This document shows positions 1 through 7,697 of a DNA stretch of 18,834 bases, piece by piece; positions within the stretch are counted from its first letter, which is position 1, and each line of letters starts with the position of its first letter. Source of the stretch: Ramicandelaber brevisporus (lineage: Eukaryota; Kickxellomycota; Ramicandelaberales; Ramicandelaberaceae); contig MU602740.1 in NCBI GenBank assembly GCA_025201865.1, positions 8,922 to 27,755 of the forward strand. Reading direction: 5' to 3'. The notes under the pieces were generated by a model that saw only the letters and a program-made list of their open reading frames with translations, ran no database searches and was not told where the DNA came from. The translations under genes were made by a program, and so were the position numbers.

Positions 1-1070
1 GTCGGTGCAGATGCCGCATCCATCGACTCGGCCGGCATCAGGTAGATTGTGCGGATGTCTCCAATGTTCTGGCTGAACGTTGGAACCGGCGGCAGAATGT
101 ACTGGTTCTCGCTTGGAATCGTCGACACTGGCATGCCATTTGTCGATACAGCTGGCTCGGAGGTGTCAATGTACTGCTGGAGATATGGCATCGCTGCCGA
201 CGCATCAGTCGCAGCTGGCTGCGTTGGCTGAGATGGCTGCTGATGCAGTGGAGGCTGAGGAAGCGGCTGGAGAATCATTGCTGGTTCTGGCGATGCCGTT
301 GGTGGTGGAGATGGCAGCTGAGCCACTCCACTGACCGCTGTTCCTGAAACCGGCGGCGGCGGCGGTGTTGGAGTTGGCGTAGCTGATGATTTTGGTGAGA
401 TGACAGTGCCGGTGTGAGACGGAGCTGGCGACACTGGCTCACCCGTGCTGTCGTTGGTGTTGCTCTTTGTTGGCATGCTGGTCACTACCATAGCTGGCTT
501 CTCGTGAGTAAAGCTCGTCGATCCATAGTGATCAAACTGTGGGCTATCCGCGCTTCCATTGGGCCGCAGATGGCTGAGTGACTCGATACCACTGCTGCCG
601 CCACTGGCAGTCTTGATCGACCGTGAACCGCCACCACTGTTGTTGCTGTTGTTTGAAGGAGACATGTTAATCTTGACAGCATCCATCATGTATGCATCTC
701 CAGCAATAGTGTTATTGCTACGAGATATTGTGGATGACAATGGATCACCAATGCTGGTTTCTGCCGCCCGCATCTTGTTTTTTGTCTGGCGTGCACGGAC
801 TCGATATCTTCTGTAAAGGTACAGCAAAGCGGAGATAAGTAAAACTGCGCCGACGCATGCACCGACGATAGCACCGATTGATACTGAAGAACCACCACCT
901 TTGCCATTGCCAGACGAGCCAGAAGAAGGAGAGTTTGGCTGAGAAGTTGGGTCTGGACGCGGTAGCTGCGGTAACTGAGGAGTAGTGCCGTCGGGGAGAG
1001 GCTCCAGCGGCAGCAGCGGCTCCAGGACAAACGTTGACGACTTTGACGAAGTTGACGGCGGCGAAGACAT
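1..1070 (-). CDS. Single-pass membrane protein with Ser/Pro/Gln-rich cytosolic tail, 3'-partial (unidentified)
   Basis: An open frame runs from an ATG at 1070 leftward to the window edge, giving about 356 codons with no stop, so the C-terminus is missing. Residues 1-62 are Ser/Pro/Gly-rich. Residues about 63-86 form one strong transmembrane helix of Ala/Gly/Val/Leu type, followed at once by the basic stretch YRRYRVRAR. By the positive-inside rule this puts the N-terminus outside and the tail in the cytosol. The tail (about 270 visible residues) is low-complexity, with a polyproline run (PTPTPPPPP) and many Gln-Pro pairs; no enzyme domain is visible. The layout resembles fungal Mid2/SKG6-like cell-surface sensor or polarity proteins, but I cannot name a family. 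The ATG has a purine at -3 and an in-frame TGA 15 nt upstream, which supports the start unless a spliced upstream exon supplies a signal peptide; none was recognised. Frame is sure, function unknown. Confidence 0.75.
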   Translation of the reverse strand, partial: MSSPPSTSSKSSTFVLEPLLPLEPLPDGTTPQLPQLPRPDPTSQPNSPSSGSSGNGKGGGSSVSIGAIVGACVGAVLLISALLYLYRRYRVRARQTKNKMRAAETSIGDPLSSTISRSNNTIAGDAYMMDAVKINMSPSNNSNNSGGGSRSIKTASGGSSGIESLSHLRPNGSADSPQFDHYGSTSFTHEKPAMVVTSMPTKSNTNDSTGEPVSPAPSHTGTVISPKSSATPTPTPPPPPVSGTAVSGVAQLPSPPPTASPEPAMILQPLPQPPLHQQPSQPTQPAATDASAAMPYLQQYIDTSEPAVSTNGMPVSTIPSENQYILPPVPTFSQNIGDIRTIYLMPAESMDAASAP

Positions 1071-1719
1071 CTCCTCAAGCTCCTTTCAGGGTTGATTGCG
1101 CGTTTTTATGCTATAAGAACAGAGAGATCAAGGGATATATGGGCCAAAAACGGGGGCGGAGGGGAGGGAGGGGGAGAGAAGAACCGGCTGAAAAGGGAGC
1201 TCGAGGGGAGTGTTGATCAGTAACGTATTTGGCTTGTTAGCTGGATAGCGGCGGGGGACTGGGACGAAATTTGCTATTGGGGGAAGGTGCTTGTGTGAAG
1301 ACAAAGGAGGAGTTCTTTCTGTACTGACAACACGGTCAAGAAAGAGAGGAATCATTATTACGATACTTGGAGTTCGTGTGTATGCGTGTGTACGTGTGTG
1401 TGTGTGTCTCTTCACAGCCTCTCCCCAGTTATTGCAGATCAATGTACGCGTGGATCAGCGTTGATACTTGCTCCATCCACTTCACATCCATGTGGGTAGG
1501 GTTCGGTGGATCGGCGACAACGCGGTAGTTATGTGACTGGCGAATAAATTCGGAGTTTTTTTTTATTTATCTCGCTTCCTCCTTGTTGTTCATTTGTCCT
1601 GGATCGGCCCACTACTCTTCTTCTCTCTACAGTAAATCCGTTTGTTGTGTAGACAAACAGTTGAAGATATACCGCTATTGAAGATAGTGGCTCTAAAAAG
1701 AAAATAATAAAACAGCCGC

Positions 1720-1727
1720 TATAAAAG
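1720..1727 (+). promoter_or_regulatory. Candidate TATA box (TATAAAAG) upstream of CDC20
   Basis: A canonical TATAAAAG lies about 370 bp before the CDC20 start codon. If used, the 5' leader would be about 330 nt. It is a pattern match only, with no transcript evidence. Confidence 0.3.
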
Positions 1728-1891
1728 AGTGAGTGTTGAATCATTAGCCTAATCAAAAGGTGTTTCATTTTTGTATCTGTTTGGCTGTGTTTTGCTTCAG
1801 TTTCGCTGTGAGCAGACTTTAACAACATCGTCGAAAGAGTCAATGTGCTTTGAGATTGCTTTGATGTGAGTTATACATGAGTTATTTGATA

Positions 1892-1899
1892 GTAAACAA
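1892..1899 (+). promoter_or_regulatory. Candidate forkhead-type site (GTAAACAA) upstream of CDC20
   Basis: GTAAACAA matches the fungal forkhead (Fkh/Sep1, SFF-type) core and lies about 200 bp upstream of the CDC20 ATG. In budding and fission yeast, forkhead factors drive G2/M transcription that includes CDC20/slp1, so the site fits the gene. An 8-mer can occur by chance in 1 kb, so the call rests on context. Confidence 0.4.
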
Positions 1900-2098
1900 G
1901 AGAGGACTATGGGTTTTGAGCCAGTCTACTATGCTCGAGCGTATCCTTCTTGCCTTTTCTTTTATTTAACAGCTTAACATTCGGTTCAGTAGTGTGTGTG
2001 TGTGATTTTTACTCTCATCTACATCCACATCCAACCCAAAACAAACAAACAAATACTTACACTTACACTTACACACACTAAAGATATTTCATACAGCG

Positions 2099-3655
2099 AT
2101 GACAACGCGCAACACGGAGGCCTATGATCGCATGATCCCGAATAGAGAGGCGACGCATATGGCTTCGTCTAGGTTCAACCTTGCGCGCCACAGCTCCAAC
2201 GCCAGTTTGAACAGCCTTGGTGCTGGTGCTGGCAGTGGTCGCAATCCGTCCGCTGCTGGCTACGATTCTGACTTTGACGACACCACCGCTCACGCTCTGG
2301 ACTCGTTGTCTCTCCAAGGCGGCTCATTCGAGTCCACCATCGATACCACCTCGTCCTCCATCGCGTCCTCTCTGGCCGATGGTGATCAGAGCGGCGGTGC
2401 TACTAATCCTGCTCGCGAGGCGTACAAGGAACAGCTGGCAAAGGCTGTTGGCATTTCCACGAACCATCGCATTCTCGCGTTCAAGGCTGGTCCGCCCACA
2501 AGCAATGCAAGCAAACTGCTAGCCAGCGAAGCTGCCTACACACCAGCGAGTGCTACACGCTCAGCTCGCACTCCAGGATCCGCAGCGGCTGCTAGTTTGG
2601 CCAAGCTCAAGCGTCGTATTCTGAACACACCTGACCAGATTCTGGATGCGCCAGATCTCAAAGAAGATTACTACCTCAACTTGCTGGACTGGTCATCGGA
2701 GAACATGGTGGCCATTGGACTCGGTACAAGTGTCTATCTGTGGAACGCGAACACCGGCGATGTGTCCAGTCTGTTCAGCGTCAACCCTGACGAAAACCCA
2801 AACATCCCTGACTACATTTCCTCAGTGTCCTGGTCCAAAGATGGCTGCCACCTGGCTGTTGGCATCAGCGATGGTGTTGTCGAGATCTGGGATGCTGAAT
2901 CAGGATCTCGCTTGCGCAAGATGGCTGGCCACTCTGCTCGCGTCGGTGCCATGTCGTGGAATGACCACATCCTCTCCAGTGGCAGCCGTGATACCACCAT
3001 CTGGCACCACGACGTGCGCATTGCTCAGCACAAGACTGCAGTTCTCTCAGTTCACACTAACGAAGTCTGCGGCTTGCAGTGGCGCTCGTCCGACGGCATG
3101 ATGCTTGCAAGTGGTGGCAACGACAACATGGTTCATGTTTGGGACGCTCGCTCAACTACCGCGCCACGCTTCAGCAAGTCCAATCACTCGGCTGCTGTGC
3201 GTGCAATTGCTTGGTGTCCATGGCAAACCAATCTGCTTGCAACTGGTGGCGGTGGAACTGACCGTCAAATCCACTTCTGGAACACCACCACTGCTGCGCG
3301 CTTGCACTCTGTTGATGCTGGCTCGCAAGTCACTTCGATTCAATGGTCGAAGGAATACAAGGAGTTTTGCTCAACGCACGGCTTCCCCGATAACAACATT
3401 TCTGTATGGGCATATCCGTCTCTGGCCAAAATCATCGACATTCCGGCCCATGACAACCGCGTACTTCACTCGGCGATTTCGCCAGACGGACAGACGGTTG
3501 CCACAGCGTCAAGCGATGAGAGTCTCAAGTTCTGGAAGCTGTTTGAAAGCAAGCCAGTCACCGCCAAGGGCAAGGATGCTGGAAAGGAAGCGAATGGGCT
3601 GAGAAGTGCCGCTGCAGCTGCAGCCGCCGCCGCATCTGCTATGAGAATACGTTAA
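2099..3655 (+). CDS. CDC20: Cdc20, mitotic activator of the anaphase-promoting complex (WD40)
   Basis: The 518-residue protein is the Cdc20/Slp1 co-activator that recruits substrates such as securin and cyclin B to the APC/C and is restrained by the spindle checkpoint. Visible elements in order: a C-box DRMIPNR at residues 10-16; a Ser-rich linker; HRILAFKAGPP at about 123-133, a conserved block before the propeller; RRILNTPDQILDAPDLKEDYYLNLLDW at about 172-198 in split form, the entry to the blade domain; seven WD40 blades to about 480 with Cdc20-family signatures (HSARVGAMSWN, SSGSRD, CGLQW, ASGGNDN, AWCPWQ, ATGGGGTDR, VATASSDESLKFW); and a C-terminal Ile-Arg tail (MRIR) that docks on the APC/C. 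Sequence around the C-box and the DAPD(L)..DYYLNLLDW block favour Cdc20 over Cdh1. The ATG at 2099 is chosen because the next one (residue 12) would cut the C-box; an in-frame TGA lies upstream at 2003. The N-terminus before the C-box is very short and no KEN box is seen. A poly-Ala run precedes the IR tail. Confidence 0.95.
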   Translation: MTTRNTEAYDRMIPNREATHMASSRFNLARHSSNASLNSLGAGAGSGRNPSAAGYDSDFDDTTAHALDSLSLQGGSFESTIDTTSSSIASSLADGDQSGGATNPAREAYKEQLAKAVGISTNHRILAFKAGPPTSNASKLLASEAAYTPASATRSARTPGSAAAASLAKLKRRILNTPDQILDAPDLKEDYYLNLLDWSSENMVAIGLGTSVYLWNANTGDVSSLFSVNPDENPNIPDYISSVSWSKDGCHLAVGISDGVVEIWDAESGSRLRKMAGHSARVGAMSWNDHILSSGSRDTTIWHHDVRIAQHKTAVLSVHTNEVCGLQWRSSDGMMLASGGNDNMVHVWDARSTTAPRFSKSNHSAAVRAIAWCPWQTNLLATGGGGTDRQIHFWNTTTAARLHSVDAGSQVTSIQWSKEYKEFCSTHGFPDNNISVWAYPSLAKIIDIPAHDNRVLHSAISPDGQTVATASSDESLKFWKLFESKPVTAKGKDAGKEANGLRSAAAAAAAAASAMRIR

Positions 3656-3726
3656 GCCACCGTTACTTTTATATTCTTATTCTTATCGGGGGTTTAAATT
3701 AATCTTCTTCAACATGACACTATTGT
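3656..3726. other. 71-bp convergent gap between CDC20 and SDR genes
   Basis: The two stop codons face each other across 71 bp of A/T-rich DNA. Any normal 3' untranslated regions would overlap or run into the opposite coding region. No clear AATAAA is present on either strand within it. Confidence 0.6.
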
Positions 3727-4572
3727 TTAGAATGGGCGAGCCTCTGGTCTGCCCTCGACACGGATAATCTTGCCTGGAGTGCCCTTCTCCGGCTTGACTT
3801 CAAGAACCTCGCCAGCAATAGTCTGGTCCTCAATGCACATAATCATGGCATCAACGACACACTCAATCTCGATGAAGCCAGTCTTGTCGGCGTGCTCCTG
3901 GAAGACTGGGTTGACAGCAAGAGCCTGAGACACCATGAGAGTCTTGGAGTACCATGGAGCAATGGCATTGACGCGAATGTTGTGGGTTTGGGCATATGGA
4001 GACAGAGCGTGGGTGAAGTGAATGCAGCCAGCCTTGGCAGCAGCGTAGACAGGGTTGCTGGTGAATGGGTACAGACCGGCCATGGAAGCAACGTTGATCA
4101 CGGCGCGCTCCTTAGCGGCGGCAGCTGGAGTTGGAGTGCCGGCCAGAGCACCGATCCAGCGCTCCATGGCAAAGTTGGTGCCCTCAATGACAGCAGCCAG
4201 GTTAATGGTTGTCATGGCCTTGATACCACCATCGCGACGGCCATATTCCTTTGGGAACAGGAACTCCTGATCGTGCGGAATACCGGCATTGTTGACGAGA
4301 ACAGACAAGTCGCCAAAGTTGTCATAGGCGGCCTGGATGAACGCAGAGAGCTGGGCTGTATCACCAACATTGCATGGCTGGAAGACGGCAACTGGGCTGC
4401 CCTCGGTTCCAAAGCGGGCATTGATATCAGCGGCGACCTGGCGACCAGCATCCTCGGAGATATCACCAATGATAACGCGAGCACCCTGAGAAGCGAGACG
4501 CTCGGCAAGCGCGCGACCGAAGCCGCTGGCAGCACCGGTAATGCATGCAACAGTTGTAGAATCGATCTTCAT
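3727..4572 (-). CDS. Short-chain dehydrogenase/reductase, 15-hydroxyprostaglandin-dehydrogenase-like
   Basis: The 281-residue protein is a complete classical SDR. The Rossmann cofactor motif TGAASGFG is at residues 12-19. An Asp ends beta-strand 2 (D37 in VIIGDIS), which in this family indicates NAD(H) rather than NADP(H). NNAG is at 94-97, the catalytic Ser at 163 (NVASMAG), and the Tyr/Lys pair in YAAAK at 176-180. The C-terminal part (CIEDQTIAGEVLEVKPEKG) resembles the HPGD-like group (NAD-dependent 15-hydroxyprostaglandin dehydrogenase and relatives); the true substrate in a fungus cannot be read from sequence. Two local oddities: an Ala/Pro-rich loop (GALAGTPTPAAAAKE) before the Ser strand, and IAPWYSK where most SDRs have a Pro-Gly after the catalytic region. 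No signal peptide or membrane helix is seen, so it is probably cytosolic. The start is the first ATG, at a position typical for SDRs. Confidence 0.9.
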   Translation of the reverse strand: MKIDSTTVACITGAASGFGRALAERLASQGARVIIGDISEDAGRQVAADINARFGTEGSPVAVFQPCNVGDTAQLSAFIQAAYDNFGDLSVLVNNAGIPHDQEFLFPKEYGRRDGGIKAMTTINLAAVIEGTNFAMERWIGALAGTPTPAAAAKERAVINVASMAGLYPFTSNPVYAAAKAGCIHFTHALSPYAQTHNIRVNAIAPWYSKTLMVSQALAVNPVFQEHADKTGFIEIECVVDAMIMCIEDQTIAGEVLEVKPEKGTPGKIIRVEGRPEARPF

Positions 4573-5171
4573 TGTAGACTATATAAGGGAAGTACAGGCA
4601 AGAGAACTAGCGAGAAAGTGTGAAACGGGGTAAAGATAAAAGGGAAAGGGAAAGGGAAAAGGATAAACAGGTCAGTGTAAAGTTGGCGAGAGTAGAGGTA
4701 GCTGAGAAGTCAGCCGAAGGTTGCACAGACACTGTTGCTACACTAAGTGCCTTTAATATCATTTGAGCACGCGGGACTTCGGTGGGAGGGGAGAGGAGGG
4801 CTGAACCCAAGGTCCGCTCGATGATGGTGCTGTGCCGAATTTACCAGCCAATGCCATACCGAAGGGATCTTATTTGATCTTTATTCGTTTCAGATGAACC
4901 GTTTCGCCGAAAGAGCCAGAAAAAAAAGAAGAGAGAGAGAGAAGTAACAACGAGTATACGATGACGTTCCTAGTTCTACCTCACAAACAAACTCAGCATC
5001 AATGCCATTCGATTCGATTCGCGTTGTTAGGATTGAGAGCACGTATTAAACAGAATGTAAAGAAAAATAAAAAAATGAGAAGTGAGAAGTGAGAAGTGAG
5101 AAGAGAGAAGTGAGACTAAAGTGTATAAGGAAGATAAAAGAAAGGAAAAGAAAAGAGAAAAATAGAGCAGT
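4573..5171. other. Intergenic region: SDR promoter and RMD-family 3' flank
   Basis: About 600 bp with no supported gene. The part next to the SDR start holds three GGGAAA units (about 4642-4659) and, farther out, a CCAAT at 4848-4852. The part next to the RMD-family stop is purine-rich on the plus strand and contains a 7-bp minisatellite. TTTATT at 4880-4885 (AATAAA on the minus strand) is a possible poly(A) signal for the RMD-family gene, though about 290 bp from its stop. Small frames here are compositionally biased and not credible proteins. Confidence 0.55.
5077..5111. repeat. 7-bp minisatellite, GAGAAGT, five units
   Basis: Five consecutive 7-bp units (GAGAAGT x3, GAGAAGA, GAGAAGT) lie about 60-95 bp past the stop of the RMD-family gene, probably within its 3' untranslated region (pyrimidine-rich CTTCTC on the transcript strand). 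Confidence 0.85.
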
Positions 5172-7604
5172 TTAGAGATCATTGTGAACAAAGAATGATG
5201 GAGTAGATGATTGACCCGAGCTGTATTTGGCAGCCTCGAAAGAAATCGTAACGCATCCGATGACAATCTCAATGGCAATGAGGATGATGACAATCCATTC
5301 CAAGAACTCGCCATGCGATCCATTGAGATGGTTCTTGAGCATATCCAGCATGTCGCTGAGCACTGTCACACGATGGTTCATCAATTCGACGCGCTGCGAA
5401 ATCTCGAGATAGCCGCGGCATGTTGAATACAGTGGCTGCAGCTGCGGCTCGCTCCAGAAGATTTCAGGAGTGTCCAAAATGTTGGAGACAAGGTTGACGT
5501 TGATGCGCATGATGAACAGTTCACCAATCTTCTTCATCAAGTTGGTGCGAGACATGTTGACCTTGCCGGTGGTAACCAGCGTGTGTGGAATGTGGGACGT
5601 GTCCTTGATGGATTCTTCGACCAGTTCCTCGTACAGCATGAGCTTGGTGGACTGAGCAATGGCGTGAGAGATGGCCATCTTGACCATGTAGTTGCGTGGA
5701 TTTCTGAGCGTGATGACATCGTTGAAGATGCGACTCGAGTACTTGGGAGTGACGGCGGCGTGGAACAAGTCTTCTTCGACTTCGTCCTCGTCGAGCGGCT
5801 CCTCAGCGAAGCGGGAGACAATTTCTTGAAGGAAGCGCTTCTCGTCTTGCTCAGACATGCCCCAGAACACAACCACGCCGTAATTGAAGAGGAACACTTC
5901 ACTGGGCATGATAATTTGCGGCTGGTGCATTGCCATCAGATCAGCCGCATCCTCGTAGTCAGTGAGCTCAGCGCCGCCAGTGTGGGTGGCTGTCGCGGTG
6001 GCGGTAGCAGTGTTGCCTTCATCAATGGCCGGGTCAAAGCGCAGAATGGGCTTGCGTGGCTCATGTTCATGGTCGTGCTCGTGCTCATGGTCATGGTCAT
6101 GGTCATGATCATGATCCTGGATAAGCTGTGAGCGCTCAATATCTGGCGTTGGCTCAACTGACATGCCGACCTCTGGGGTGAACGGATTGATGCTGATAGC
6201 AACATGACTCTCATCCTCGCCATCGGCATCAGTGCCATCGTCGAGTTTGGAGACACGCGGCATGGGTGTTGGCGACACTATTTGATGATGTGCAGCTGGC
6301 AAAGAAGCGCCACCACCATCAGCGGTGATTGTCATTGGAATAAGAGCCTGTTCAGCAACAGCTGGCGTGTCAGCATGATCTTCAGCGATAGAAGTCATGC
6401 GAGGTAAATGGTTGTGCGAAGTCTTGAGTGGCTGGCGGGCACGTTGCTGGCGGTCAATCTCATCCTCTCGATTGTACGAATAGGAGAATGGAGTGTAAAT
6501 ACACTCGTCCAGGCGCTTCGGAGCAGTGCCGTACTGATGGCGCTTTGACTGCAGATAGCCAAACAGCTCGATATCCTTGAACGAAGAGGCAACGCAGTAC
6601 GAGGCAACACGAGGCAGCTTGTCGCGCTTCATGCGACTCAGCCGCTCAGCCTCCATGATTGCACCAACACCGCCTGGAATCTGCTTGATTTGGCGGTACA
6701 CGTCAACGGCATCCTCAGTATCAGTGATGTATGCAAGAGTAGACTTGTCCTCAGCATACTCGTCATCGCTCTGCTCAGGCAGCATGGCAAGCTTCTGCGA
6801 GGCTTTGGATGTACGGAACGCCGCCTTGGCTGACTTTTGGCCACCGGCGGTTCTTGGGCCGCTGCCGTTGCGCATACCGTTTCGACCGGCAGCACCACCG
6901 CCAGCGCCGACCGAAAGATGGCTGCCAACAATGGATGGAGATGGGCCAGAGCGAGACGTTCTACTGTATTCAGAATCAGGCATTGCACCGATGAGGCTAC
7001 CAGGACCGTGTTGAGTATGAATGTGGTCAGAAGCAGCACCAGCGGTTGGAGTGATAACAGCATGGCGAGACTTGGGCACTTCAATACGAGTGGCACGCGC
7101 TGGTGTAGTCCTCTTTCCTCCGGCAACAGTAGCACCGCTGCTGGTCTGCACACCTCCTCCTCCTCCTCCTCCCGCCGCAGCAGCGGTAGCGGCAGCAACA
7201 GCAGCAGTAGTGGTAGCAGATGCTCCGCCACTCTGCCCAGTCTTGCCCGAAGATGCGCCGCCCGCTGCAGCTCCACCGGCAGCACCTGAAGAGCCGCCCG
7301 CCGCAGCAACAGTGGTGGCCGGAGCATTGCCGGAGGAAGATGGTGCGAGAACACTAGCCAAAGTGCGACCACCAGATGGTTTAACCGGTGAAGCAAAGAA
7401 GTTGGAGATGCGTTTCGGGACAGCACCCTGTGGAGAAGCAGGGGCCGTGCCCGTCACAGTGGCGAGGGTATCTGAGACTGACGCCGCTGGATCAGTTGTC
7501 GAGCGATGCAGAGTGCCTGAGGGAGTCGTCAGCAGCAATGGCTGCGTATCGCTACTATCGTCGAACTCGCGAGGTTCAGACGGAGCCTGTTTGCTGCTGG
7601 ACAT
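5172..7604 (-). CDS. RMD1/RMD8 (Sif2/Sif3, DUF155) family protein with C-terminal membrane anchor
   Basis: The 810-residue protein belongs to the RMND1/Sif2-Sif3/Mrx10 (DUF155) family. Residues 1-280 are low-complexity (Ala/Gly/Ser/Thr runs). A conserved first block is at about 329-376 (LPRVASYCVASSFKDIELF ... LDECIYTPFSYSYN). A variable linker of about 190 residues follows, with nine His alternating with Asp/Glu at 497-515 and a Thr-Ala repeat at 531-540. The core DUF155 domain spans about 568-760 (EVFLFNYGVVVFWGMSEQDE, FNDVITLRN, LMKKIGELFIMRINVNL, ILDTPEIFWSEP, RGYLEISQRVELMNHRVTVL) and a hydrophobic anchor is at about 770-789. Yeast RMD1/RMD8 are linked to meiotic nuclear division; fission yeast Sif2/Sif3 were found as Sad1 interactors; human RMND1 acts in mitochondrial translation. 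No mitochondrial presequence is evident here, so the extramitochondrial Sif/RMD8-like branch seems likelier, but I cannot separate RMD1 from RMD8. The molecular activity of the family is poorly known. Confidence 0.88.
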   Translation of the reverse strand: MSSSKQAPSEPREFDDSSDTQPLLLTTPSGTLHRSTTDPAASVSDTLATVTGTAPASPQGAVPKRISNFFASPVKPSGGRTLASVLAPSSSGNAPATTVAAAGGSSGAAGGAAAGGASSGKTGQSGGASATTTAAVAAATAAAAGGGGGGGVQTSSGATVAGGKRTTPARATRIEVPKSRHAVITPTAGAASDHIHTQHGPGSLIGAMPDSEYSRTSRSGPSPSIVGSHLSVGAGGGAAGRNGMRNGSGPRTAGGQKSAKAAFRTSKASQKLAMLPEQSDDEYAEDKSTLAYITDTEDAVDVYRQIKQIPGGVGAIMEAERLSRMKRDKLPRVASYCVASSFKDIELFGYLQSKRHQYGTAPKRLDECIYTPFSYSYNREDEIDRQQRARQPLKTSHNHLPRMTSIAEDHADTPAVAEQALIPMTITADGGGASLPAAHHQIVSPTPMPRVSKLDDGTDADGEDESHVAISINPFTPEVGMSVEPTPDIERSQLIQDHDHDHDHDHEHEHDHEHEPRKPILRFDPAIDEGNTATATATATHTGGAELTDYEDAADLMAMHQPQIIMPSEVFLFNYGVVVFWGMSEQDEKRFLQEIVSRFAEEPLDEDEVEEDLFHAAVTPKYSSRIFNDVITLRNPRNYMVKMAISHAIAQSTKLMLYEELVEESIKDTSHIPHTLVTTGKVNMSRTNLMKKIGELFIMRINVNLVSNILDTPEIFWSEPQLQPLYSTCRGYLEISQRVELMNHRVTVLSDMLDMLKNHLNGSHGEFLEWIVIILIAIEIVIGCVTISFEAAKYSSGQSSTPSFFVHNDL
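6060..6116 (-). repeat. In-frame His-Asp/Glu dipeptide repeat in the RMD-family gene
   Basis: A near-tandem CATGAC/CATGAG hexanucleotide array codes for alternating Asp/Glu and His (residues 497-515, nine His). It sits in the linker between the two conserved blocks. The third-base variation shows it is not a freshly expanded pure repeat. Metal binding is conceivable but unproven. Confidence 0.85.
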
Positions 7605-7667
7605 GGTTGATTGTATTATGTTGATAAGAATTCAAGAATTTGTTGAGAAGTTTGTGTTTGTTGGGTG

Positions 7668-7696
7668 TTGAAGAGAGTTTGAAGAGAGTTTGAAGA
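7668..7696. repeat. 11-bp tandem repeat, TTGAAGAGAGT, about 2.6 units
   Basis: Two exact units and a partial third lie about 65-90 bp upstream of the RMD-family start codon. They are likely in the 5' leader of that gene. Confidence 0.8.
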
Positions 7697-7697
7697 C

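Larger units (their letters stand above)
1071..2098. other. Divergent intergenic region between the membrane-protein gene and CDC20
   Basis: About 1 kb without a convincing gene. It must carry the promoters of both divergent genes. It contains a GT-rich microsatellite at 1375-1408 (CA-rich on the strand of the left gene), a second GT run at 1992-2004, an ACGCGT hexamer (MluI cell-cycle-box sequence) at 1446-1451, a TATAAAAG at 1720-1727 and a forkhead-type GTAAACAA at 1892-1899. The last about 75 bp before CDC20 are A/C-rich (repeated ACAAAC and ACTTAC), as in an untranslated leader. The small frames here, such as the minus-strand ones at 1128-1442 and 1529-1843, have no recognisable protein character. 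Confidence 0.7.

Noticed and set aside
686-1078. Minus-strand frame of 130 codons at the left gene
   Set aside because: It is a shifted frame of the membrane-protein gene, whose frame stays open to the window edge and has a clean membrane helix.
1128-1843. Possible small genes or an upstream exon of the left gene (1128-1442, 1529-1843 minus)
   Set aside because: The peptides are repeat-derived (alternating His-Thr-Arg) or unremarkable, with no signal peptide or convincing splice pair to the left gene.
3892-4623. Plus-strand frame of 243 codons
   Set aside because: It is antisense to the SDR gene, whose Rossmann and catalytic motifs settle the coding strand.
6638-7426. Minus-strand frame of 262 codons rich in Leu and Arg
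   Set aside because: It is a shifted frame inside the RMD-family gene; Leu-rich shadows are expected from GC-rich Ala/Ser codon runs.
3727-7604. SDR and RMD-family genes (with the P450) as a metabolic cluster
   Set aside because: The genes differ in role, the spacing is normal and no backbone enzyme, transporter or cluster regulator is present.
7021-7671. Plus-strand frame of 216 codons
   Set aside because: It lies opposite the Ala/Gly/Ser-rich N-terminal part of the RMD-family gene; its Ala/Pro runs are the antisense of that low-complexity region.
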